The notes under the pieces: model-generated
What the model was told of the DNA's origin: nothing
Databases searched by the model: none
Seen by the model: only the letters and a program-made list of their open reading frames with translations
Part shown: positions 1 to 8,449 of the stretch, one piece after another
How the letters are laid out: every line of letters begins with the position of its first letter
Position numbering within the stretch: position 1 is the stretch's first letter
Virus record (IMG/VR): IMGVR_UViG_3300038439_000027
Location: 1-45,243 of that record
DNA from: a virus
DNA length: 45,243 bases
Direction: 5' to 3' (one strand)
Translations under genes and position numbers: made by a program

Positions 1-2
1 AA

Positions 3-2615
3 ACTACAATTTTTGACAACCTACAACCATTCAGATTACTCCCAAGCAAACCAGGCAGCATAGAAGATCATTTCGAATTAAAAGATTCATACCGTGTGTT
101 AAAGTTTACGCCGGACGATGAAAACATCTACGAAACAAAATTATTAATTGATGGACTAACGAAAAAAAGTGAAGCATACCTATATAGAAATGGGGTTGCT
201 CTTAACGATGGACTTAAAGGAAGTTATGACAGAGAAATAGTAAAATTGTTTGGCACACCTAAATTATTTTTCAACTCGGTATTTGCCGCACAAAAGACCA
301 AGGGAATCTTTGCCTTAAAAGAAGGGGAGCGCCGCGAATTGTTTTATGAAATACTTGATATTGATGAGTACACAGTTAGGGAAGAAAACGCAAAGAAATA
401 TTTACAAAAAGAGCAAAACAGATTAAACGTTTTGGAAAGTGAAATAAAAATATTCACCGGCGAAATAACGGTATGCAACATTACCAAAGAAGATATCGAA
501 AAGAAGATTTACGAGCGTGAAGAATTATCATCAGCTAAAACAATGGGTGAAGTGAAGCTGAAGGAGACAAGAAAAGGAATTGATGATCTAAATATTGTTG
601 TTGCGGGATTAGGCGTAAAAATAGAACAGCAGCAGGAGATAACTAACCGTATAAGCGAACTTACGGAAGAGATTGAATTCCAGGACGAAAAGAAACAGCT
701 TGAACTTACCGAAATTGAGGGAGAAAAAGAAGCTGCACTAAATACCTTTACTTCTTCAAATGAATTTGATAAACACATAAAAGAGTTAGAGACGAAAAAG
801 AACTTTCTGAACGAGGAGTTCGAGAAAGAAAATGAAGAGATAAGCGGATCAATCGCCACAATGAATGACGAGATCAACGCAAATGATTTGAAGAAGGTGC
901 AAATTGAGGCGAAGATAAGCAGGAGTAAAACGATACTTGAAAATAAAGGCACGATAGACGTTAATCTTGATGAAAAAAGGAAATGTACGGATGAAGCGGC
1001 GAAAATACTTGCATTGGAGAAAGAGCATCTTTTAGAAATAGGGAAACTGCAAGAGGGGAAAGAAGGGGAAGAAAAACTTTTACAAGTTTTGCGCGAAAGT
1101 TACGCGAATACGGATAAAGTCAAATCTCAGAAAGATCATCAGCTTACTACGGTAAATGAGTTAATTGCATCTTTAGAGGAATTAAAGAAAACCGGATTAG
1201 ATCGGTTAAAGGAAGAAATCTCAACAATTGATAAAGTACCATGCAGCGAAGTTGTAGGACGGGGTTGTATGTTCCTTACAAGAGCAATGGAAAGCAAGGA
1301 TACGCTGAAAGATGTTGAGAACGACTATGATGCTAAAATAGTCGGTAAGGAAGAAGCGCGCGATGCAATATTTGGGGAAATAGAAAACACTGAAAAGTTT
1401 TTGGATGAAGCTAATGAAGAAATAAAAGCCAAAGAGAAAGAGATAAAAGATAGTTTTACCGATCAAATAGCTTTGATAAATGAAAAAGTGGATGCATTGC
1501 GTGTAAAAATTAAAGAAGTTGCAGGCAAGTTAGCGGAACTTGCAAAAACTAACTGGGAAGCGCTCGACAAAGAACTTGCAGAGGCGGAAAGGAACGCCGA
1601 ACTATGGCAAAACGAAATTGAAGGTTTAGATAAAGCTTGCGATGATAAGCGCAAACAAATAAAGGATTTGCAAGAAAGACTTGTTAATATACAAGAGAGA
1701 CTAACAAATAACATAAAAGATGTTGAAAAACAAATAGTTACGCATAATGACCTCTTAGAAAAAGAAAAAAAGACGATTATTAGTTTCTACGCGGAGAAGA
1801 AAAAAACTACCTCCGCAAGATATGAAGCGCAAAGTGAAAGTTTAAATAAAGAGTTGACTGCGAATAAAGAGAAGATAGACGAAACTTTGCAGCGGCAAAA
1901 AACCGAAAAAGAAATAATGTTGAGAAATTCGAGAGTAGAGATTGAAGAAGAAGAAACTTGGTTAAAGGGAACAGAGAAAGAATTAACCGATCTGCAAGTA
2001 GAAATAGCCGAACTAAACGAAAAGTTGATAAAAAAACAATCTTTGGTTGATAGGATTGCCGTTAAGAACGCCGAAAGACTGTTCGTTGAGGAAGAGATAA
2101 GACAGTGGTCCGTTGTGCGAGAAGCTATGTCGAAGACCGGGATTCCGGTTCTTAAGTTGGAAGTTTCAGGAACTGGAATATCAAAACTTACAAACAATTT
2201 TTTAAGCAATTATGAAAATAAATTTCGGGTTGTATTTGAAACAACCTCCTTTACCAAAAAAGATAAAAAGCAAATTGAAGTATTCGACATAAAAGTGTTG
2301 GATGAAGATGGAATTTGTAACATCGATTACAAGAGCGGCGGGCAGAAAACAGAAATTGAAACAGCGCTGCAATTAGCAATTGCACATTTTAAAAGAGAAC
2401 AGGGGAAGGTAAAAGCAAAAACCGGATATTTGGATGAAGGCGATGGAGCGTTGGACCTTAAAAGCGCCAACCGCTATTTTAAGGTAATTGAAGAAGCGCA
2501 TAGGCTTAGTGGGGTTTTCAATACGATAGTCATCACTCATCGTCCTGAATTAATTGAAAGAATTAGTCAACGGATTGAATTGTCGGATGGTTATTTTGAG
2601 ATAATTAGGAATTAG
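3..2615 (+). CDS. SbcC/Rad50-like ATPase, 5' end outside window
   Basis: Probable large subunit of an SbcCD/Rad50-Mre11-type nuclease used in phage DNA repair, recombination or host DNA breakdown. The frame is open from the first bases of the window, so the GTG at 96 is not the true start. The Walker A half lies upstream; the visible N-terminal residues fit the segment just after it. Numbering from position 3, long charged coiled coils run at about 130-400 and 425-740. Between them two cysteines (C414 and C422) sit at the zinc-hook position, spaced CSEVVGRGC rather than the usual CxxC. The C-terminal lobe has the ABC signature (YKSGGQKTEIETALQ, about 774), Walker B (GYLDEGDGALD, about 808) and the H-loop THRPEL (about 845). 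An SbcD/Mre11 partner would be expected just upstream but cannot be seen. Family assignment is firm; substrate is inferred. Confidence 0.9.
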   Translation, partial: TTIFDNLQPFRLLPSKPGSIEDHFELKDSYRVLKFTPDDENIYETKLLIDGLTKKSEAYLYRNGVALNDGLKGSYDREIVKLFGTPKLFFNSVFAAQKTKGIFALKEGERRELFYEILDIDEYTVREENAKKYLQKEQNRLNVLESEIKIFTGEITVCNITKEDIEKKIYEREELSSAKTMGEVKLKETRKGIDDLNIVVAGLGVKIEQQQEITNRISELTEEIEFQDEKKQLELTEIEGEKEAALNTFTSSNEFDKHIKELETKKNFLNEEFEKENEEISGSIATMNDEINANDLKKVQIEAKISRSKTILENKGTIDVNLDEKRKCTDEAAKILALEKEHLLEIGKLQEGKEGEEKLLQVLRESYANTDKVKSQKDHQLTTVNELIASLEELKKTGLDRLKEEISTIDKVPCSEVVGRGCMFLTRAMESKDTLKDVENDYDAKIVGKEEARDAIFGEIENTEKFLDEANEEIKAKEKEIKDSFTDQIALINEKVDALRVKIKEVAGKLAELAKTNWEALDKELAEAERNAELWQNEIEGLDKACDDKRKQIKDLQERLVNIQERLTNNIKDVEKQIVTHNDLLEKEKKTIISFYAEKKKTTSARYEAQSESLNKELTANKEKIDETLQRQKTEKEIMLRNSRVEIEEEETWLKGTEKELTDLQVEIAELNEKLIKKQSLVDRIAVKNAERLFVEEEIRQWSVVREAMSKTGIPVLKLEVSGTGISKLTNNFLSNYENKFRVVFETTSFTKKDKKQIEVFDIKVLDEDGICNIDYKSGGQKTEIETALQLAIAHFKREQGKVKAKTGYLDEGDGALDLKSANRYFKVIEEAHRLSGVFNTIVITHRPELIERISQRIELSDGYFEIIRN

Positions 2616-2633
2616 AAATTGAGAATTAGGAAT
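2603..2633. repeat. Heptamer repeat, GAATTAG family
   Basis: Degenerate tandem copies of GAATTAG/GAATTGA span the stop codon of the SbcC-like gene and the few bases after it. Seven such tracts occur in the window, nearly all at gene borders. Here the repeat forms the last codons of the ATPase. Confidence 0.7.
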
Positions 2634-2798
2634 AAAATTGGAATAAAAAAGAGCACGAATTACAACGAGCGGCTTAAAAATACAATGATATTTGCTAACG
2701 CAATGTTTGATGGCAGATTAAAAACGAAGCGTGAAATTCAAAACAATAAAATAATAGAAATATATATTCCCAAAAACCAAAAGAGGCTTGCTGAATGA
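2619..2798 (+). CDS. Small hypothetical protein
   Basis: A 59-codon frame with a possible TTG start at 2619; an in-frame ATG at 2685 would give 37 residues. The C-terminal half is basic and helical (NERLKNTMIFANAMFDGRLK, then KREIQNNKIIEIYIPK). It fills most of the gap between the SbcC-like gene and the ASCH gene. No good ribosome binding site precedes either start, and the heptamer repeat overlaps the upstream start. I recognise no family, and it may be untranslated. Confidence 0.3.
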   Translation: MRIRNKIGIKKSTNYNERLKNTMIFANAMFDGRLKTKREIQNNKIIEIYIPKNQKRLAE

Positions 2799-2856
2799 AG
2801 ATATTGTTGATAATTGCTTTAATAGCCGTTTCTTCTAACCCAAGAGGAGATATTTA

Positions 2857-3516
2857 ATGAAAGAACATCCGATATTATTTAGCGGCGATATGGTTAAGGC
2901 GATTCTTGAAGGAAGAAAAACGCAGACGCGAAGGATAATAAAACCGCAGCCGGAATTAAAAACATATCCTCATCTTGATAATGTTTATTCCGAGGAATTG
3001 CAAAAATTCATCACTCGACCAAATATTAACCTTATATGGAAAGGGGTTCAAACGCATATTGATGAATTTAACCAAAGATGTCCTTACGGAAAAGTTGGTG
3101 ATCAACTTTGGGTAAGGGAAACTTGGGCGAAAGTTTATTGTGAAGAGGAAAATGAAGATGAGACATTTGTTTATAGGGCAACAGACCCGGGACTAACCAC
3201 AGGTGATGAAGACGAAGAGGGGAATATCTTCAAATGGAGACCGTCTATTTTTATGCCGCGCTACGCTTCACGGATACAGTTTGAGATAGTTAATATAGCA
3301 GTTGATAGATTAAATAACATTTCGGAAGAAGATGCAAGAGCGGAAGGGATAGAGATGAACAACAAGCCTTATGCAGGTTGGTTTTGGATGGAAAATATTT
3401 ATTCTACTGATTACGCCCCATTGGCTTACGAAAAACTTTGGGATAAAATTAACGGCAAAGATTCATGGTTAAAAAATCCGTGGGTTTGGGTTATTGAATT
3501 TAAAAGAATTAACTAA
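2857..3516 (+). CDS. ASCH-domain phage protein
   Basis: Resembles the phage ASCH proteins whose N-terminus reads PILFSGDMVKAILEGRKTQT followed by RRIIKPQP, a hallmark of that family (RNA/nucleotide-binding PUA-like beta barrel). The barrel continues through PYGKVGDQLWVRETWA, RYASRIQFEIVNIAVDRLNN and ISEEDARAEGI; the C-terminus (LAYEKLWDKINGKDSWLKNP then WVWVIEF) is also typical. Length of 219 residues is normal. The start follows an AGGAG box with good spacing. It sits among early DNA-metabolism genes. Members are annotated across phages without a settled role; nucleic-acid or nucleotide binding is inferred from the fold. Confidence 0.85.
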   Translation: MKEHPILFSGDMVKAILEGRKTQTRRIIKPQPELKTYPHLDNVYSEELQKFITRPNINLIWKGVQTHIDEFNQRCPYGKVGDQLWVRETWAKVYCEEENEDETFVYRATDPGLTTGDEDEEGNIFKWRPSIFMPRYASRIQFEIVNIAVDRLNNISEEDARAEGIEMNNKPYAGWFWMENIYSTDYAPLAYEKLWDKINGKDSWLKNPWVWVIEFKRIN

Positions 3517-3528
3517 ACTGGTGACAAA

Positions 3529-3702
3529 ATGGATTTACGAAAGAAATTTATCGAAGACAATTTAAAGAAAGCTGAAGTGAAGAAAGGCTTAACGGAATGG
3601 GAAAAAGAGCTAATCGCTTCGGTAAAGGAGGATTTGAAGGAAAACCGTTTCGTGTCGCAATGGAAGTATAACCATTTAGAAATATTAGCAGAAAATAGAT
3701 AA
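3529..3702 (+). CDS. Small charged hypothetical protein
   Basis: A 57-residue frame lying exactly between the ASCH gene and the exonuclease gene. It is highly charged and predicted helical (KKFIEDNLKKAEVKKGLTEW, EKELIASVKEDLKENR). The spacing (12 bases after the upstream stop, 11 before the next ATG) fits the compact operon. Ribosome-binding sequence is weak (ACTGGTGAC). No family recognised. Confidence 0.6.
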   Translation: MDLRKKFIEDNLKKAEVKKGLTEWEKELIASVKEDLKENRFVSQWKYNHLEILAENR

Positions 3703-3713
3703 AGGAGCAAAGG

Positions 3714-4520
3714 ATGAATTTATTACTAACAAAACCGGCAATTTGTTTCGACATTGAATCCACCGGAACGGATCCCGTGAAAGATAAAATTTTGGAACTT
3801 GGAATAAGACGGTTAGACCCAAACAATATTTTTCCAGAGCAAAGATATTTGACTTACAATTTCCGGTTTAATCCGGGGAGACACATACCGGAAGAATCAA
3901 CGGCAATACATGGGATTACGGATGAGGATGTTGTAAACGAACCTCTTTTTGAAAAGCGAGCGGAAGAGATAAAGCTAGTATTCGCCGGATGTGACATTAT
4001 TGGTTATAACAGCAACCGCTTTGATGTGCCTATGTTAGTTGAACACATGCTCAAATGCGGAATAGAAATTTTTTCTGAAGATACGCAGTTTGTTGACGTG
4101 CAGACAATTTTTATGAAGAAAGAGGAGCGGACACTCTCGGCAGCGGTAAAGTTTTTCTTAGGGGGAGATCATAAAAACGCACACTCAGCTTTAGCGGATG
4201 TTGATGCAACAATTAACGTACTAATCGCAGAGATTGAAAAATATCCCGACATAGGCACAACCATAGGTGAGCTTGTAAAATTTTCTAAATACGGCGATAA
4301 ACCGATTGTAGATTATGCGGGAAAACTTGTTTACAATAATGAAGGAAGAGTTTGTTATAACATTGGCAACTCGAAAGGAACGCCAGTTGAGGAAGACCCG
4401 GGATTTGGTGAATGGATGATGCAAAGAGATTTTCCTTTAGACACCAAGAGAAAGTTAAAAAAATATTTGGATATAGCTTATTACGGTGAACGAGTTGTAA
4501 ACGATAAGGAGGAATTGTAA
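3714..4520 (+). CDS. DnaQ-like 3'-5' exonuclease (DEDDh)
   Basis: A proofreading-type 3'-5' exonuclease of the DnaQ/DEDDh family, likely a stand-alone epsilon-like enzyme for phage replication or repair. All active-site motifs are visible: Exo I D13-I-E15 in CFDIESTGTD, Exo II around D104 in GYNSNRFDVP, and Exo III H157-S-A-L-A-D162. HGITDEDV at about 66-73 is also characteristic. Residues 225-262, with FGEWMMQRDFPLDTKRKL, form a C-terminal extension that I associate with Bacteroidota-type DnaQ homologues. A strong AAAGGAGCAAAGG box precedes ATG 3714. The stop overlaps the next gene's ATG by one base (TAATG), implying translational coupling. Confidence 0.93.
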   Translation: MNLLLTKPAICFDIESTGTDPVKDKILELGIRRLDPNNIFPEQRYLTYNFRFNPGRHIPEESTAIHGITDEDVVNEPLFEKRAEEIKLVFAGCDIIGYNSNRFDVPMLVEHMLKCGIEIFSEDTQFVDVQTIFMKKEERTLSAAVKFFLGGDHKNAHSALADVDATINVLIAEIEKYPDIGTTIGELVKFSKYGDKPIVDYAGKLVYNNEGRVCYNIGNSKGTPVEEDPGFGEWMMQRDFPLDTKRKLKKYLDIAYYGERVVNDKEEL

Positions 4521-5434
4521 TGGCAAACACAAAAATTCAATGGACAGACAAGGTTTGGAACCCGATAACCGGTTGTACAAAAGTTTCGCAAGGTTGTAAA
4601 AATTGTTACGCTGAAACAATAGCAAAGCGATTTTGGGGAGAGAGAAAATTTACGAATGTTCAATGTCATCCCGAAAGATTAAGCCAACCATTGCATTGGA
4701 AGAAACCGGCGAAGATTTTCGTTAATAGTATGAGTGATCTTTTTCACGAAGATGTGCCGTTTGAATTTATTGATGAAGTATTTCATACGATAGCTTTCGC
4801 TCCTAAACATACTTTTCAGATACTTACAAAGAGACCGCTAAGAATGATGAAGTTTTTTGCTCAATCGAGTTATTGTAAAGGCATTGAAAATCTTAAAAAC
4901 ATTTGGCTTGGCGTTTCTGTTGAAAACCAACAAACGGCGGATGAAAGAATCCCTTTGCTATTGCAAACACCGGCGGCTGTTAGATTTTTAAGTGTTGAAC
5001 CGATGTTGGGGGATATTAAGTTAAAATTTATTGGTTGCCCGGAATGTGGGCACTCAGAAAATCACTGGTTCCCAAACTACACTATTTGTCACCATTGTAA
5101 AAAAGAAGTAAAATCTCCTCCCGATAATATGATTAATTGGATTATTTGCGGAGGAGAAAGCGGACCGCACGCGCGACCGATGCATGTAGATTGGGTGAGA
5201 GCGATAAGAGATCAATGCAAAGAGGCAAACGTGCCATTCTTTTTCAAACAGTGGGGAGAATGGGCACCGGAACCGGATATACACAAGGGCAGAACTCTTT
5301 GGTTCGATGGTTCGATGGATACGGGCATAGCAAGTAAAAACGGAATTGGTAGAAATGTAAGAAGAGTTGGCAAGAAAAAAGCGGGGCGATTGTTGGACGG
5401 AGTTGAACACAATGAATTTCCAGAAGGAGTATGA
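4520..5434 (+). CDS. Phage Gp37/Gp68-family protein (DUF5131)
   Basis: Matches the phage Gp37/Gp68 (DUF5131) family from end to end: KIQWTDKVWNPITGCTKVSQ at the start, GCKNCYA, FVNSMSDLFHEDVP, ILTKRP, FLSVEPMLG, WIICGGESGPHARPMHVDWV and FFFKQWGEW. Three cysteines (C19, C26, C29) form the conserved cluster; the family has been likened to radical-SAM or metal-binding proteins, but its reaction is not established. An extra zinc-ribbon-like insertion (CPECGH...CHHCKK, about residues 174-195) sits before the GGESG motif. The gene is coupled to both neighbours by 1-4 base overlaps. Family is certain, function unknown. Confidence 0.92.
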   Translation: MANTKIQWTDKVWNPITGCTKVSQGCKNCYAETIAKRFWGERKFTNVQCHPERLSQPLHWKKPAKIFVNSMSDLFHEDVPFEFIDEVFHTIAFAPKHTFQILTKRPLRMMKFFAQSSYCKGIENLKNIWLGVSVENQQTADERIPLLLQTPAAVRFLSVEPMLGDIKLKFIGCPECGHSENHWFPNYTICHHCKKEVKSPPDNMINWIICGGESGPHARPMHVDWVRAIRDQCKEANVPFFFKQWGEWAPEPDIHKGRTLWFDGSMDTGIASKNGIGRNVRRVGKKKAGRLLDGVEHNEFPEGV

Positions 5435-5979
5435 AATTGGAAAACCAACTAAATGAACTTTGGGTAACGATAGAAGGGTTTGCTGGACAATATGAGGTTT
5501 CGAATTTGGGTAGAATTCGTTCTTTAGATATGTTGGTTTGGAGCGGAAGGAGCCATTATATGAAAAAGGGACGGATATTAAAACCAGGGCTTGGAGGGAA
5601 CGGTTATTTAACTGTCGCACCCAGAGGCGTATCGCAGAAAGTTTCAAGACTAGTAGCAATTGCTTTTGTACCGAAAATAGAAGGGAAAGAAATTGTAAAC
5701 CATATTGACGGGAATAAGTTAAATAACTTAGCCACAAATTTAGAATGGGAAGACCATCATGGGAACGAAAAACACGCATACAGAACCGGGCTTAAAAACT
5801 CAAATAGTGTCAGAAAGTTAAGCAAATCGGATTATGCTGAAATTATTAAAAGGCGGGGCAGAGGAGAAAAATTCACTGAAATCCACAAAGACTATCAGCA
5901 AGTAACCATCTCGACAATAAAAAGAATAGGGCATATATACAATAAAACAAGGGGACATAAACACGGAAAACAATTTTAA
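5431..5979 (+). CDS. NUMOD4-HNH homing endonuclease
   Basis: Free-standing HNH endonuclease of the NUMOD4 type. Residues about 10-50 hold the NUMOD4 DNA-binding motif (WVTIEGFAGQYEVSNLGRIR), and about 75-115 the HNH core (VNHIDGNKLNNLATNLEWED). The C-terminal helices (LSKSDYAEIIKRRGRGEKFT) look like an HTH/NUMOD3-like recognition part. It begins in an ATGA overlap with the preceding gene. The AAGGAG box at 5424-5429 is only one base from ATG 5431 but seven bases from the in-frame TTG at 5437, so TTG may be the real start. Such genes are selfish and spread between phages; the overlap shows it is settled into the operon. Confidence 0.9.
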   Translation: MKLENQLNELWVTIEGFAGQYEVSNLGRIRSLDMLVWSGRSHYMKKGRILKPGLGGNGYLTVAPRGVSQKVSRLVAIAFVPKIEGKEIVNHIDGNKLNNLATNLEWEDHHGNEKHAYRTGLKNSNSVRKLSKSDYAEIIKRRGRGEKFTEIHKDYQQVTISTIKRIGHIYNKTRGHKHGKQF

Positions 5980-5992
5980 GGAGACATAAAAA

Positions 5993-6229
5993 ATGAAAGT
6001 TATAGATTTATTAAATCAAGTTAAACTTGGAATTGATAATGGACACATTACTGAAAATTCAGAAGTGTTTTTTGCTGTACCAGGAGAGGATGGATTTATT
6101 TTGGAAATTAAGAGCACTTGTCTACCGGCAGTTATCCACAAAACAGCACCAAAGAAATTAGGTGTGTTATGTTTTTCAAATATAAAATTACCACAAGAAG
6201 AAGTCCGAGGAAATACTGATGAAAATTAA
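5993..6229 (+). CDS. Hypothetical protein
   Basis: A 78-residue protein with an excellent AAGGAG box 9 bases before the ATG. The pattern MKVIDLLNQVKLGIDNGHIT, EVFFAVPGEDGF, AVIHKTAPKKLGVLCFSN suggests a small alpha/beta domain. Similar short sequences occur in phages, but I cannot name a family. It overlaps the next gene by 11 bases. Confidence 0.75.
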   Translation: MKVIDLLNQVKLGIDNGHITENSEVFFAVPGEDGFILEIKSTCLPAVIHKTAPKKLGVLCFSNIKLPQEEVRGNTDEN

Positions 6230-6485
6230 CGTATCAGATGCAGTAATAGGACACTTTTGGGAAGAGCCGCCGGAAGATAGTTGGGAGTTTTGGGCTTTTA
6301 TTTGGCCGGTTAAGGCAAAAGTAGGAGACCCGATTTTCTTTTACCACAACAAACAACTGATTGCACAAGCGGTGATAGCAAAAATTGAGAAACCGGGTGA
6401 AAGTGAATGCGAAGCAACCGGCAATTACCGGAACCGGTGGAAGGTGTATTGGCGACCAGAGAGCTTCGAAGACCTTAGAAATTAG
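6219..6485 (+). CDS. Small PUA/ASCH-like hypothetical protein
   Basis: 88 residues rich in aromatic residues. The pattern WEFWAFIWPVKAKVGDPIFF, YHNKQLIAQAVIAKIEKPGE, WKVYWRPESF resembles the core of PUA-like (ASCH/EVE) barrels, in which a GD-x-hydrophobic turn precedes the strands. That fold assignment is an inference from strand pattern only. A GAGGAAAT box lies 6-7 bases before the ATG, inside the upstream gene. The last codons run into a GAATTAG repeat. Confidence 0.7.
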   Translation: MKINVSDAVIGHFWEEPPEDSWEFWAFIWPVKAKVGDPIFFYHNKQLIAQAVIAKIEKPGESECEATGNYRNRWKVYWRPESFEDLRN

Positions 6486-6502
6486 GAATTACGAATTAGG
6501 AA
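6475..6502. repeat. Heptamer repeat, GAATTAG family
   Basis: GAAATTAG-GAATTAC-GAATTAG copies cross the stop codon of the upstream gene and lead into the AAAAGGAG box of the next gene. Confidence 0.75.
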
Positions 6503-6527
6503 GAAAGAAAATAAAAGGAGTAACAGT

Positions 6528-7058
6528 ATGAAAAATTTAGAGGGAAAAACCTATGAAGAAATACTTGAGCCAATTTTAACTCAGGCAAGAAATACTTGGA
6601 CGGGAGGAGAAGGGTTAAAACGAGAACAAAGGGTTAAAGAAGTTATCGAGAGAGTTACAACCGAGTATGGGAAGTTCTTGAATTTAGATAAACTTACTAT
6701 GTTAAGAACAATTGAGGAGAGAAGGGACTATAATACAGTAAATTACTATCAAGATGCTAATTTCCCGAAATTAGATACCAATGACGTTTTAGTATTCCAA
6801 AATCAAAAGGAATTTATGGAGCGTTTCCCATCAAAACAATTTATTTGCCCGGCTTGTAAACAAATTTCAACAGATCCATATATATGCAACTCAAACCATA
6901 TTGATAAAAAGGGAAAGGTTTGTGATTGGAAGGCTTATGGATTATTCCATACGATGGGAAAGGGGATAAAAATATTATTTAAGGATAAGTTTTTAGAATG
7001 CCCGACACCGCAAGAAATATTTAGACCGATAGAACTAAATAAAAATATTGAGGCTTAA
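6528..7058 (+). CDS. Hypothetical protein with cysteine cluster
   Basis: A 176-residue protein with an AAAAGGAG box 8 bases before the ATG. The N-terminal half is helical and charged (EGKTYEEILEPILTQARNTW). A C-terminal zinc-ribbon-like segment (FICPACKQISTDPYIC, then HIDKKGKVCDWKAYG, about residues 104-135) has four cysteines that could bind zinc. No family recognised. It lies among early replication genes. Confidence 0.75.
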   Translation: MKNLEGKTYEEILEPILTQARNTWTGGEGLKREQRVKEVIERVTTEYGKFLNLDKLTMLRTIEERRDYNTVNYYQDANFPKLDTNDVLVFQNQKEFMERFPSKQFICPACKQISTDPYICNSNHIDKKGKVCDWKAYGLFHTMGKGIKILFKDKFLECPTPQEIFRPIELNKNIEA

Positions 7059-7059
7059 A

Positions 7060-7413
7060 ATGGAAATAAAAATGGAAGAGATGAAGCCAATTGGATTTGT
7101 GGCAGCGATGAATGCAATGAGTGTTAAACTAATTAAACTAAAGAGGAAAAATATGATTGCATGGATTATTGGGGTGTTGGAGGAGAGAAGGAAAACGCGC
7201 GATATAGTTTTCCATTCTGCAAATTTGATTGTTGAAAAGAAAATGACATTTACGCAGGCGGTTGATCACTTGACCTCAAGTAAGATTAAGTACGGCATCG
7301 AAATACAGAACGGCGAACGGAAACTTGAACTGTACACCGGTTTAGGGCGCGGTTCGTTTCTTTGGAATGATGGGGGTGCGGTGTTGGTCCATTATCAAGT
7401 AAAATTAAATTAA
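7060..7413 (+). CDS. Hypothetical protein
   Basis: 117 residues from ATG 7060, which starts two bases after the upstream stop; an in-frame TTG at 7048 is less likely. Helical and basic N-terminus, with strands at the C-terminus (KLELYTGLGRGSFLWNDGGA). The segment AANLIVEKKMTFTQAVDHLT-like (IVEKKMTFTQAVDHLTSSKI) suggests a small DNA-binding or adaptor helix, but this is not diagnostic. Family unknown. Confidence 0.65.
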   Translation: MEIKMEEMKPIGFVAAMNAMSVKLIKLKRKNMIAWIIGVLEERRKTRDIVFHSANLIVEKKMTFTQAVDHLTSSKIKYGIEIQNGERKLELYTGLGRGSFLWNDGGAVLVHYQVKLN

Positions 7414-7426
7414 CAAAGGCTTTATT

Positions 7427-8449
7427 ATGGCGCGTCCGACAAAAGTAGGGATAAGTTATTTCCCATATAACGTTGACTTTTATGAAGATGAGAAAACTGA
7501 ATTTATCCCGGCTAAGTACGGATTGATCGGGGAGGCAATTACAGCAAGATTGCTCGAACGTATTTACCGAAACGGATATTTAACGAAATGGGACGAAGAT
7601 GTTAAGGTTTTGTTTGTAAGTAAATTGAGAGCGCCGGGATGTGATAATTTAAGTGAAATTGTTGACGGGGTTATAACAGAATTATTGAAAAGAGATTTTT
7701 TTAGTAAAGAGTTGTTTGACAAGTATAAGGTTTTAACCGGGAGAGGAATACAAAAAAGGTATCTTAAAATTTGTGCCGATGCAAAGAGGAAACATAGTGT
7801 TATTAGCCATGAATATAATTTGATTGATGAAGAGGAAACACCGAAAGTAACAACATTTGATTTATTCCCAGAGGAAACCCTTATTACCACCGGAGTAATA
7901 CCGGAGGAAACCCCTATTTCCACGGGGATTACACCGGAGTTTAGTACACAAAGTAAAGTAAAGAAAAGTATAGAAAACAAAAGTAAAGAAGAGAAAACAA
8001 AAACAGACGAAACTCCTTACTTTTTTACGTTTTCAAATTTTGACGATCCTTACTTTTTACAAGCCGCATTAAGTGACATAATAGGACATTACTGTTGGGA
8101 ATTGGAAATAACAAAATCGGTAAGAACGAGGCTATTTAACATAATTTTTCAGAGTGTACTCCCAAGAGACCGGTGTTATAAAATAGCCTTGGTTGTATTT
8201 GGAGAATACAAAGAATATCCGCCGGAGAAGAAAAACTTTGCTTACATTTTTTCCAGAATTGAAGGAAAGATTAAAGATGCAATAATTATTTATCGTGAAG
8301 AATTGGCGGAACTGGATAAGGGAAAAGAAAGGGTTGAGGCGGAAAAGATGTTGCAGAGTGACGGCAAAGGACCGCCGGGGGAAGAAAATTTCCAATCGAT
8401 TCTAAAAGGCATGATTAATTCAAAAAGCATAGCGGAGAAAAAAGTATGA
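7427..8449 (+). CDS. Replisome organiser-like protein (DUF4373 / Lin1244-Lin1753-like N-terminus)
   Basis: Residues 1-120 resemble the N-terminal domain of phage replisome-organiser proteins: MARPTKVGISYFPYNVDFYE, FIPAKYGLIGEAITARLLER, IYRNGYLTKW, then a helical domain ending RGIQKRYLKICADAKRK. This winged-helix-like module usually binds the phage replication origin and recruits helicase or loader. The middle (about 130-185) is a low-complexity linker with repeated PEETPISTGI-type units; the C-terminal part (about 195-300) may be the helicase-interaction domain. SSB lies 1.2 kb downstream. The stop overlaps the next gene's ATG (ATGA). Role inferred from family and neighbourhood. Confidence 0.75.
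   Translation: MARPTKVGISYFPYNVDFYEDEKTEFIPAKYGLIGEAITARLLERIYRNGYLTKWDEDVKVLFVSKLRAPGCDNLSEIVDGVITELLKRDFFSKELFDKYKVLTGRGIQKRYLKICADAKRKHSVISHEYNLIDEEETPKVTTFDLFPEETLITTGVIPEETPISTGITPEFSTQSKVKKSIENKSKEEKTKTDETPYFFTFSNFDDPYFLQAALSDIIGHYCWELEITKSVRTRLFNIIFQSVLPRDRCYKIALVVFGEYKEYPPEKKNFAYIFSRIEGKIKDAIIIYREELAELDKGKERVEAEKMLQSDGKGPPGEENFQSILKGMINSKSIAEKKV

Noticed and set aside
2795-2857. 20-residue frame MKILLIIALIAVSSNPRGDI between stop of a small ORF and the ASCH gene
   Set aside because: Although it has an ATGA overlap and hydrophobic start, it is very short and ends within the ribosome site of the next gene; most likely chance.
5054-5779. 241-residue open frame on the minus strand
   Set aside because: Lies opposite the DUF5131 and HNH genes, which have clear families; composition is that of a shadow frame.
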